Shown: positions 1-4,827 of the stretch, piece after piece
How the letters are laid out: each line of letters begins with the position of its first letter
How positions within the stretch are numbered: position 1 is the first letter of the stretch
Source: Pseudomonadota bacterium
GTDB taxonomy: Bacteria; Pseudomonadota; Gammaproteobacteria; Burkholderiales; Thiobacillaceae
Assembly (NCBI GenBank): GCA_021780975.1
Contig: JAJXXS010000111.1
Location: 1-7,062 of the forward strand
Direction: 5' to 3'
Length of the DNA stretch: 7,062 nucleotides
Made by a program: the position numbers and the translations under genes
The notes under the pieces: generated by a model
Database searches by the model: none
Told to the model about the DNA's origin: nothing
Seen by the model: the letters and a program-made list of their open reading frames with translations, nothing else

Positions 1-130
1 GGTGCAGCGCCCGCATCTGCTGGCGCTCGACACCGGCTGCCTGTGGGGCGGCAAACTCAGCGCGGCGCGGCTCGACGATGGCCAGATCTTTCAGGTGGAC
101 TGCCCGGCCTTCCGCGCCGTCGCACACTGA
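1..130 (+). CDS. apaH: C-terminal end of symmetrical diadenosine tetraphosphatase ApaH (partial)
   Basis: The frame starting at base 2 is open from the window edge to the TGA at 128-130 and gives 42 residues beginning VQRPHLLALDTGCLWGGKLS. The string ALDTGCxWGGxLxAxRLDDG is the characteristic C-terminal end of ApaH, where the conserved Asp-Thr-Gly-Cys segment precedes a terminal beta strand. ApaH is a calcineurin-type metallophosphoesterase that splits Ap4A symmetrically into two ADP and can remove Np4 caps from RNA (family knowledge). The metal-binding motifs and the start lie outside the window. It converges on mltA, with 17 bases between the two stop codons. Base use matches the neighbouring genes. 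Identity is secure for such a short piece because the tail motif is so distinctive. Confidence 0.87.
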   Translation, partial: VQRPHLLALDTGCLWGGKLSAARLDDGQIFQVDCPAFRAVAH

Positions 131-152
131 GACCGGCGCGCGCCCGCTCAGT
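126..152. repeat. Inverted repeat spanning both convergent stop codons (apaH/mltA)
   Basis: ACTGAG at 126-131 is the exact reverse complement of CTCAGT at 147-152. The space between contains the 10-base palindrome GGCGCGCGCC (135-144). A hairpin with a 6-bp base stem and a 3-bp GC inner stem could form in either transcript. It contains the TGA of apaH (128-130) and the TGA of mltA (148-150 on the minus strand). No T-run follows on either strand, so it is not a standard intrinsic terminator. It may act as a bidirectional 3' end or RNA-stabilising hairpin. Part of the symmetry comes simply from two TGA codons facing each other. Confidence 0.35.
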
Positions 153-1374
153 TACGGGTCAAGGCCGGCGGCGGCGCGTCCTTGGGCAGCAGCACCCACA
201 TCTGGCCGGACTGCTTCATGCGCCCGGCCAGTTCCCCGGCTTGTTTGCCGGTGCCCCAGAAATAATCGGCGCGCACGCCGCCGCGGATGGCGCCGCCGGT
301 GTCCTGCGCCAGCACCAGGCGCTCCAGCGGGACGTCCGACAGCGGCTGCGTGGTGGCGAGATAGACCGGCGCGCCCAGGGGCAGGTAACGCGCGTCGACG
401 GCGATGGAGCGCTCGGGCGTGAGCGGCACGCCCAGCGCGCCGTAGGGGCCGGGGATGTCGTCCGGCAGGCGCTTGAAGAAGACATAGCTGGGGTTGCTGT
501 TGAGCAACTCGGGCAGCTTGTCGGGATGGGTCTCGCCCCAGCGCTTGATGTTCTGCATCGATACCTGGTCGAGCGGCAGCGCGCCCCATTGCACCAGCAC
601 GCGGCCGATGGCGCGGTAGGGATAGCCGTTCTGCTCGGCATAGCCGACGTGGATCTGCCGGCCGTCGGGAAAGCGCACCCAGCCCGAGCCCTGGATCTGC
701 AGGAAGAACAAGTCCACGGCGTTGTCGGCCCAGGCCAGCACCGGCGCCGAGAAGCCGCCGCTGTCGTCGGCGATCTGCGCGCGCGAATAGTAGGGCACCA
801 CCTTGTTGCCCTCCAGCCGGCCGCGCAGGCGCATGTGCTTGAGTTCCGGGTAGAGGCTGGCGAGATCCACCACCAGCAGGTTGTCCGGCGTGGCGTAGAG
901 GGGATAGCGGGCGCGCGCCGTGCGGTGGTCGTTGCCGGCGATGACCGGCTCGTAATAGCCGGTGACGAGGCCCTGCGTGCTGCCGTCGCCGTTGATCACC
1001 TGATACGGCGTAAATCGGCTCTGGAAGAATTCCGTCACCGCCGCGTCGCTGTAGCCGTCGACCTCGCGCGCGGCCTGGCACACGGCGGTCCACGCCGGGC
1101 GCGTGCCGAGCGCGGCGCAAGTCTGCAAGAGGGCCGGCCAGGCGGCGCTGGGCTGCTCGCCCGGCCAATGCGGCAGCTGGCTCCAGTCCGTTGCCTGCAG
1201 GCGCGGCGGTGCGGGCGCAGGGGTGGGCGAAGGCGCGGGGGCGTGCGGACACACCGGGCAGACCGGGCAGGACGGCGCGGGAACCGGCTTGGCCGGCTGC
1301 GTCGGCGGCGCCGCGCAGGCGGCCAGGAGGAGGAGCAGCGGCAGGGCGCGCCAGGCACCCAGGGGAAACGTCAT
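148..1374 (-). CDS. mltA: Membrane-bound lytic murein transglycosylase A (lipoprotein)
   Basis: This 408-residue lytic transglycosylase should cleave the MurNAc-GlcNAc bond of peptidoglycan, leaving 1,6-anhydroMurNAc, from the inner face of the outer membrane. Residues 1-20 form a lipoprotein signal: Arg-9, a hydrophobic run, then lipobox LAAC with Cys-20. Ala at +2 fits outer-membrane sorting. Residues about 21-58 are a Pro/Ala-rich linker with Cys-36, -39 and -42. The MltA barrel domain follows (VTGYYEPVIAGN at 137-148, LQIQGSG at 225-231). The C-terminal 3D domain has its three aspartates: D327 (VDARYLPLG), D358 (AQDTGGAIRGG) and D370 (RADYFWGTG). D370 aligns with catalytic Asp308 of E. 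coli MltA, allowing one extra residue. The ATG at 1374 puts the signal peptide at the N-terminus; longer in-frame versions run through apaG. The start lies 20 bases past the apaG stop, with a weak GGGTGG site, so co-transcription with apaG is likely. Confidence 0.95.
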   Translation of the reverse strand: MTFPLGAWRALPLLLLLAACAAPPTQPAKPVPAPSCPVCPVCPHAPAPSPTPAPAPPRLQATDWSQLPHWPGEQPSAAWPALLQTCAALGTRPAWTAVCQAAREVDGYSDAAVTEFFQSRFTPYQVINGDGSTQGLVTGYYEPVIAGNDHRTARARYPLYATPDNLLVVDLASLYPELKHMRLRGRLEGNKVVPYYSRAQIADDSGGFSAPVLAWADNAVDLFFLQIQGSGWVRFPDGRQIHVGYAEQNGYPYRAIGRVLVQWGALPLDQVSMQNIKRWGETHPDKLPELLNSNPSYVFFKRLPDDIPGPYGALGVPLTPERSIAVDARYLPLGAPVYLATTQPLSDVPLERLVLAQDTGGAIRGGVRADYFWGTGKQAGELAGRMKQSGQMWVLLPKDAPPPALTRN

Positions 1375-1394
1375 GCGACCGCGCGCCACCCGCG

Positions 1395-1778
1395 TCAGTG
1401 CAATACCCGCGGCATGGACAGGGTGAACTCCGGAATCTCGGCGTCGAACTTCTGGCCGTCCTCCGCCACCATCTGGTAGCTGCCACGCATGGTGCCCACC
1501 GGCGTGGAGATCGCGGTGCCGCTGGTGTACTCGAAAGATTCGCCGGGGCGCAGGAAAGGCTGCTCGCCCACCACGCCGAGACCGCGCACTTCCTGCGTCT
1601 GCTGCTCCGCGTCGGTGATGACCCAGTGGCGCGAGATGAGCTGGGCGGCCGCGGTGCCCTGATTGGCGATATTGATGGTGTAGGCGAACACGTAGCGGTC
1701 CGCCGCCGGATCGCTCTGCTCCGGAATGTAGGCCGTGTTCACGGTCACCTGGATGTCGTACTTCTTGCCTTCCGCCAC
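1395..1778 (-). CDS. apaG: ApaG domain protein
   Basis: With the GTG start at 1778 the protein has 127 residues, close to the 125 of E. coli ApaG. Conserved segments are in family order: RYVFAYTINI (29-37 region), QLISRHWVITD (46-56), the glycine motif VRGLGVVGEQP with GxGxxG at G66/G68/G71, YTSGT (84-88) and GTMRGSYQM (95-103). The family forms a fibronectin type III-like beta sandwich. The biochemical role is unsettled; the name comes from its linkage with apaH in enterics, and Co2+/Mg2+ resistance phenotypes were reported there. I chose GTG because GGAG sits 7 bases upstream, the length fits the family, and a strong promoter with its predicted transcript start lies between this GTG and the only longer start, a TTG at 1838. 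The stop is followed after 20 bases by mltA. Its usual partner apaH lies beyond mltA on the opposite strand. Confidence 0.93.
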   Translation of the reverse strand: MAEGKKYDIQVTVNTAYIPEQSDPAADRYVFAYTINIANQGTAAAQLISRHWVITDAEQQTQEVRGLGVVGEQPFLRPGESFEYTSGTAISTPVGTMRGSYQMVAEDGQKFDAEIPEFTLSMPRVLH

Positions 1779-1785
1779 GTTGGCG

Positions 1786-1789
1786 CTCC
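1786..1789 (-). promoter_or_regulatory. Ribosome binding site deciding the apaG start
   Basis: On the minus strand GGAG lies 7 bases before the GTG at 1778, an ideal Shine-Dalgarno distance. The alternative TTG at 1838 has AGGA directly abutting it, too close to work, and lies upstream of the promoter. This supports the shorter 127-residue ApaG. Confidence 0.7.
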
Positions 1790-1804
1790 ATGGGATTTTG
1801 CTCG

Positions 1805-1832
1805 ATTCTATCCCATGCGGCGCGGGGCTCAA
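1805..1832 (-). promoter_or_regulatory. Sigma70-type promoter for apaG-mltA
   Basis: Minus-strand reading gives TTGAGC at 1832-1827 (4 of 6 matches to TTGACA), a 16-base spacer, then TAGAAT at 1810-1805 (5 of 6 to TATAAT). Initiation would fall near 1798, leaving a leader of about 20 bases before the GTG at 1778, just enough to hold the GGAG site. The AT-richer -10 stands out from the GC-rich surroundings. Its -35 box falls where the -35 of the divergent rpe promoter would be expected. Confidence 0.6.
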
Positions 1833-1841
1833 GGCCAATCC

Positions 1842-1850
1842 TGCTAAAAT
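1842..1850 (+). promoter_or_regulatory. Extended -10 promoter for rpe-gph-trp
   Basis: TGCTAAAAT at 1842-1850 is an extended -10 element: TG, one base, then TAAAAT (5 of 6 to consensus). No recognisable -35 lies 16-18 bases upstream, where the DNA is GC-rich, which fits an extended -10 promoter. Initiation would be near 1857, giving a leader of about 23 bases to the rpe ATG at 1880, which has GGAG at 1870-1873 (6-base spacing). I saw no clear promoter between rpe and trpE, so this may drive the whole plus-strand cluster. Confidence 0.5.
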
Positions 1851-1879
1851 CGCGGGCGAACCAATTTTCGGAGCCCGTC

Positions 1880-2566
1880 ATGAATTACCGCATTGCGCCC
1901 AGCATCCTGTCCGCCAATTTCGCCAAACTCGGCGAGGAGGTGGACAACGTGCTGAAAGCCGGTGCCGACATCGTCCACTTCGACGTCATGGACAACCACT
2001 ACGTGCCCAACCTCACCATCGGCCCGCTGGTATGCGAGGCGCTGCGCAAACACGGCGTCACCGCGCCCATCGACGTGCACCTGATGGTCAAGCCCGTGGA
2101 CCGCATCATCCCCGATTTCGCCAAGGCCGGCGCCACCTACATCACCTTCCACCCGGAAGCCTCCGAGCACATCGACCGCACCATAGGCCTGATCCGCGAG
2201 AACGGCTGCAAGCCCGGCCTGGTGTTCAATCCGGCGACTCCGCTGGACGTGCTGGAATACACCCTGGACAAGATCGACATGGTGCTGCTGATGAGCGTCA
2301 ACCCGGGCTTCGGCGGGCAGAAATTCATTCCCTACGTGCTCGACAAGGCGAAGAAGGTGCGCCAGATGATCGCGGCCCGCGGCCTCGATGTCAGCCTGGA
2401 GATCGACGGCGGCGTGGGCCCGGCCAACATTGCCGAAGTGGCGCGCGCGGGCGTGGACACCTTCGTCGCCGGCTCGGCCGTGTTCGGCGCCGCCAAGGAT
2501 TCCGACCCGCACCGCTACGACTCCATCATCGCCGCCATGCGCGCGGAACTGGCGAAGGCGAAATAA
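1880..2566 (+). CDS. rpe: Ribulose-phosphate 3-epimerase
   Basis: Rpe interconverts D-ribulose 5-phosphate and D-xylulose 5-phosphate in the cytosolic pentose phosphate pathway. At 228 residues it matches the family (E. coli, 225). It is a TIM barrel with all signature strands visible: IAPSILSANF (5-14), IVHFDVMDNHYVPN (31-44), DVHLMV (65-70), MSVNPGFGGQKFI (138-150), LEIDGGV (173-179) and FVAGSAVFG (195-203). Metal ligands and acid-base residues H33, D35, H67 and D176 are present, with D35 and D176 the expected catalytic pair. The ATG at 1880 has GGAG 6 bases upstream and puts the IAPSILSAN motif at the usual position; a longer in-frame ATG at 1790 lies upstream of the predicted promoter. 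gph begins 5 bases after the stop. Heading a trp cluster makes sense because the pathway feeds erythrose-4-phosphate and PRPP synthesis. Confidence 0.97.
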   Translation: MNYRIAPSILSANFAKLGEEVDNVLKAGADIVHFDVMDNHYVPNLTIGPLVCEALRKHGVTAPIDVHLMVKPVDRIIPDFAKAGATYITFHPEASEHIDRTIGLIRENGCKPGLVFNPATPLDVLEYTLDKIDMVLLMSVNPGFGGQKFIPYVLDKAKKVRQMIAARGLDVSLEIDGGVGPANIAEVARAGVDTFVAGSAVFGAAKDSDPHRYDSIIAAMRAELAKAK

Positions 2567-2571
2567 TCGTC

Positions 2572-3255
2572 ATGCACTTCCCCATCCCCATCCGCGCCGT
2601 CGTCATCGACCTCGACGGCACCCTGCTCAACACCGCGCCCGACCTGGCCGACGCGGCGCAGCGCATGATGGCCGAGCTGGGGCGTCCCTGCCCTGCGCCT
2701 GAGGTCATCGCCACCTATATCGGCAACGGCGTCTCGCGCCTGGTCAAGCGCGTGCTCACCGGCGACATGGAGGCCGAGCCCGATGCCGCCCTGTTCGAGC
2801 GGGCGCTGGCCATCTACCACCGCTATTACGGCGAGCACGTCGCCGACCAGTCGCGCCCCTTCCCCGGCGTGGTGGAAGGGCTCAAGGCCTTCAAGGCGCG
2901 CGGCCTGCACGTGGCCTGCATCACCAACAAGGTGGCGCAGTTCACCCATCCGCTGCTCAAGGCCACCGGCCTGTTCGATTATTTCGAACTGATCCTTTCC
3001 GGCGACACGCTGCCCAAGCGCAAGCCCGATCCGCTGCCGCTGCTGCACGCCTGCGAGGTGTTCAAGGTCAAGCCGGCCGAGCTGCTGCTCATCGGCGACT
3101 CGCTCAACGACACCCAGGCCGCGCGCGCCGCCGGCTGCCCGGTGTTCTGCGTACCCTACGGCTACAACCGCGGCCGCCCGGTGGCGGAGCTGGACCTCGA
3201 CGCCGTGGTGCAAAGCCTGCAGGACGCCGACAAGCTCATCCGCAAGGCGGCCTGA
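2572..3255 (+). CDS. gph: Phosphoglycolate phosphatase, HAD superfamily
   Basis: This 227-residue enzyme carries the four HAD motifs. Motif I is DLDGT at 13-17, with nucleophile D13 and acid/base D15. Motif II is ITNK with T118. Motif III is the lysine in KRKPDP, K151. Motif IV is IGDSLND at 174-180, with D176 and D180 for Mg2+. The helical cap between residues about 18 and 95 and the GNG segment (51-53) resemble Gph/CbbZ-type phosphatases, which hydrolyse 2-phosphoglycolate to glycolate; other HAD phosphatases of this subfamily are hard to exclude, but position after rpe favours gph, as in many proteobacteria. The ATG at 2572 places DLDGT correctly near the N-terminus. Its Shine-Dalgarno match is poor, so translational coupling to rpe (5-base gap) is likely. 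The stop is only 2 bases before the trpL start. Confidence 0.92.
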   Translation: MHFPIPIRAVVIDLDGTLLNTAPDLADAAQRMMAELGRPCPAPEVIATYIGNGVSRLVKRVLTGDMEAEPDAALFERALAIYHRYYGEHVADQSRPFPGVVEGLKAFKARGLHVACITNKVAQFTHPLLKATGLFDYFELILSGDTLPKRKPDPLPLLHACEVFKVKPAELLLIGDSLNDTQAARAAGCPVFCVPYGYNRGRPVAELDLDAVVQSLQDADKLIRKAA

Positions 3256-3257
3256 CC

Positions 3258-3296
3258 ATGACGAGTCGCGTGAAAACGAAACGATGGTGGTGGTGA
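3258..3296 (+). CDS. trpL: trp operon leader peptide MTSRVKTKRWWW
   Basis: A 12-codon reading frame runs from ATG 3258 to TGA 3294-3296 and ends in three consecutive TGG (Trp) codons at 3285-3293, directly before trpE. Trp is the rarest residue in most proteins, so WWW at the end of a tiny ORF upstream of trpE is the hallmark of a tryptophan-sensing leader. AAGGCGG at 3244-3250, inside the gph 3' end, can serve as ribosome binding site. The gph stop (3253-3255) is 2 bases before the ATG, so ribosomes leaving gph could also reinitiate here. The peptide itself probably has no function. By analogy with enteric trp leaders, slow decoding of TGG under Trp shortage would hold a ribosome over 3270-3308 or so and change the RNA fold. 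The ORF is short, but the combination of content and position is compelling. Confidence 0.85.
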   Translation: MTSRVKTKRWWW

Positions 3297-3325
3297 AACG
3301 CGGCGTTTCCCGTTTCCCACTCCAT
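3284..3325 (+). promoter_or_regulatory. Inner hairpin containing the three Trp codons
   Basis: Nested in the outer stem, ATGG (3284-3287) pairs with CCAT (3322-3325), G3289 wobbles with T3321, GTGG (3290-3293) pairs with CCAC (3317-3320), and GAAACG (3295-3300) with CGTTTC (3311-3316). U3288 and U3294 are bulged and the loop is 3301-3310. An alternative tight hairpin uses GAAACG (3295-3300) with the first CGTTTC (3304-3309) around a CGG loop. The Trp codons make up most of the 5' arm, so a ribosome stalled on them would abolish it. Only four T's follow (3330-3333), after a 4-base gap, so terminator activity is doubtful. Confidence 0.45.
3304..3317 (+). repeat. Tandem 7-base repeat in the trp leader
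   Basis: CGTTTCC occurs twice back to back (3304-3310 and 3311-3317). Its complement GAAACG also occurs twice upstream (3278-3283 and 3295-3300). Each copy can pair with either partner, giving four mutually competing short stems around the Trp codons. This is what a leader that switches between folds would need, though a chance duplication is also possible. Confidence 0.5.
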
Positions 3326-3345
3326 AGCCTTTTCACGGACTCATC

Positions 3346-4818
3346 ATGAACGAACAGCAATTCCAGGAACTGGCCCGCCAGGGCTACACCCACATCCCGC
3401 TGGCGCGCACCCTGCCGGCGGACCTCGACACGCCGCTGTCGCTCTACCTCAAGCTCGCCCACGCGCCCTATTCCTACCTGCTGGAATCCGTGGTGGGCGG
3501 TGAGCGCTTTGGCCGCTACTCCATCATCGGCCTGCCGGCGCGCACCGTGCTGCGCGCGCAGGGCTTCCATACCCAGGTGGAGTGCGACGGCCGGGTGGTC
3601 GAGGAAGACGACGGCAACCCGCTCGACTTCGTCGCCCGCTACCAGGCGCGCTTCAAGGCCGCGCCGGCCGAAGGGCTCACGCGCTTCGTCGGCGGGCTCA
3701 ACGGCATCTTCGGTTACGACACCGTGCGCTACATCGAGAAGCGCCTGGCGCAAACGCACAAGCGCGACGTGCTCAAAGTGCCGGACATCCTGCTCCTGCT
3801 CACGACCGAGCTGGCCGTGGTGGACAACCTCACCGGCAAGGTCACCCTGCTGGTGTATGCCGAGCCCGGGACGCACGGCGCCTACGCCGCCGCCCAGCAG
3901 CGCCTGGACGAACTCACGCGCAAGACGCTGGCGAGTCTCGTGCCGCCGACGGATGAACCCGTCGCCGCGGCCGAGCCGGTGTCGGAATTCGGCGAGACCA
4001 ACTACAAGGCCGCGGTGGCGAAAGCCAAGGATTACATCGCCGCCGGCGACATCATGCAGGTGGTGCTCTCGCACCGCATGTCGCGGCCTTATACCGGCTC
4101 GCCGCTCGCACTCTACCGCAGCCTGCGCAGCCTCAACCCCTCGCCCTACATGTTCTATTACGACCTGGGCGACTTCCATGTGGTGGGCGCCTCGCCGGAG
4201 ATTCTGGTGCGCCTGGAAGGCGACCTGGTGACCCTGCGCCCCATCGCCGGCACCCGTCCGCGTGGCGCCACGCGCGAGGAGGATCTGGCTTTGGAACAGG
4301 AGCTGCTGGCCGACCCCAAGGAGCTGGCCGAGCACCTGCAGCTGCTCGACCTCGGCCGCAACGACGTCGGCCGCGTGGCGCAGACCGGCAGCGTGCGCGT
4401 CACCGAGCAGATGGCCATCGAGCGCTATTCCCACGTCATGCACATCGTCTCCAACGTCGAGGGCCGCCTCAAGCCCGGCCTGTCCAACCTCGACGTGCTG
4501 CGCGCCACCTTCCCGGCCGGCACCGTGTCGGGGGCGCCCAAGGTGCGCGCCATGGAAATCATCGACGAACTGGAGCCCACCAAGCGCGGCGTCTATGCCG
4601 GCGCGGTGGGTTACCTCTCATTCAACGGCGACATGGACCTGGCCATCGCCATCCGCACCGCCGTGATCAAGGACCAGACCCTGCACGTACAGGCCGGCGG
4701 CGGCCTGGTCGCCGACTCGGTGCCCGAGAACGAATGGCAGGAAGCGCGCAACAAGGCGCGCGCCGTGGTGCGCGCCGCCGAGCTGACGCAGGCGCCTCCC
4801 GCAATGCCCCATGCCTGA
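3346..4818 (+). CDS. trpE: Anthranilate synthase component I
   Basis: TrpE (490 residues, normal length) converts chorismate to anthranilate using ammonia delivered by TrpG, the first committed step of tryptophan synthesis. The N-terminal domain has the LLES motif (45-48) in SYLLESVVGGERFGRYS, which with NPSPYMFYY (264-272) forms the Trp feedback site, so allosteric inhibition is expected to be intact. The chorismate-binding domain shows GASPEILVRL (281-290), RPIAGTRPRG (298-307), EHLQLLDLGRNDVGRV (329-344), YSHVMHIVSNVEG (361-373, with H363), GTVSGAPKVRAMEIIDELEP (392-411) and GGGLVADSVPENEWQE (451-466). Two-domain architecture and the LLES motif separate it from PabB. The start at 3346 follows the leader peptide; its Shine-Dalgarno (GGA at 3337-3339) is weak and lies inside the leader stem. 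trpG starts 9 bases after the stop. Confidence 0.98.
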   Translation: MNEQQFQELARQGYTHIPLARTLPADLDTPLSLYLKLAHAPYSYLLESVVGGERFGRYSIIGLPARTVLRAQGFHTQVECDGRVVEEDDGNPLDFVARYQARFKAAPAEGLTRFVGGLNGIFGYDTVRYIEKRLAQTHKRDVLKVPDILLLLTTELAVVDNLTGKVTLLVYAEPGTHGAYAAAQQRLDELTRKTLASLVPPTDEPVAAAEPVSEFGETNYKAAVAKAKDYIAAGDIMQVVLSHRMSRPYTGSPLALYRSLRSLNPSPYMFYYDLGDFHVVGASPEILVRLEGDLVTLRPIAGTRPRGATREEDLALEQELLADPKELAEHLQLLDLGRNDVGRVAQTGSVRVTEQMAIERYSHVMHIVSNVEGRLKPGLSNLDVLRATFPAGTVSGAPKVRAMEIIDELEPTKRGVYAGAVGYLSFNGDMDLAIAIRTAVIKDQTLHVQAGGGLVADSVPENEWQEARNKARAVVRAAELTQAPPAMPHA

Positions 4819-4827
4819 GGTGACATC

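Larger units (their letters stand above)
3257..3348 (+). promoter_or_regulatory. Long-range leader stem pairing trpL start with trpE start
   Basis: Bases 3257-3276 and 3330-3348 are nearly perfect reverse complements. CATGA (3257-3261) pairs with TCATG (3344-3348), GAGTC (3263-3267) with GACTC (3338-3342), and CGTGAAAA (3269-3276) with TTTTCACG (3330-3337). That is 18 base pairs with one C-A mismatch (3262/3343) and one bulged base (G3268). The stem buries the presumed trpE Shine-Dalgarno (CACGGA, 3334-3339, 6 bases before the ATG) and the trpE AUG. Its 5' strand is the first third of trpL. A ribosome translating or stalled on trpL would open it. This suggests, but does not prove, Trp-dependent control of trpE translation initiation. 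Confidence 0.6.

Noticed and set aside
43..1479. Long plus-strand open frame (478 codons) opposite mltA
   Set aside because: Arg/Gly/Ala-rich shadow of a GC-rich gene; the minus-strand frame has clear MltA and ApaG motifs, and this one has no recognisable domain.
148..1881. 577-codon reading of mltA with a long N-terminal extension
   Set aside because: The extension runs through apaG out of frame. A lipoprotein signal peptide begins exactly at the ATG at 1374, so the extension is not coding.
1735..2571. Extension of the gph frame far upstream (through rpe)
   Set aside because: Lies wholly within rpe in another frame; the DLDGT motif sits at residue 13 when starting at 2572, as expected for the family.
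3100..3257. Separate trp promoter inside the end of gph
   Set aside because: I found no convincing TTGACA/TATAAT-like pair at proper spacing in this GC-rich stretch; absence by eye does not exclude a weak promoter.
3295..3333. Classical intrinsic terminator in the trp leader
   Set aside because: Hairpins are present but only four T's (3330-3333) follow, after a gap; a GGC/GCC pair (3302-3304/3327-3329) directly before them encloses 22 mostly unpaired bases. Too weak to call.
2515..4443. 642-codon minus-strand open frame
   Set aside because: Antisense shadow of gph and trpE, His/Val/Gly/Arg-rich composition, no family resemblance, and it would also cover the trp leader.
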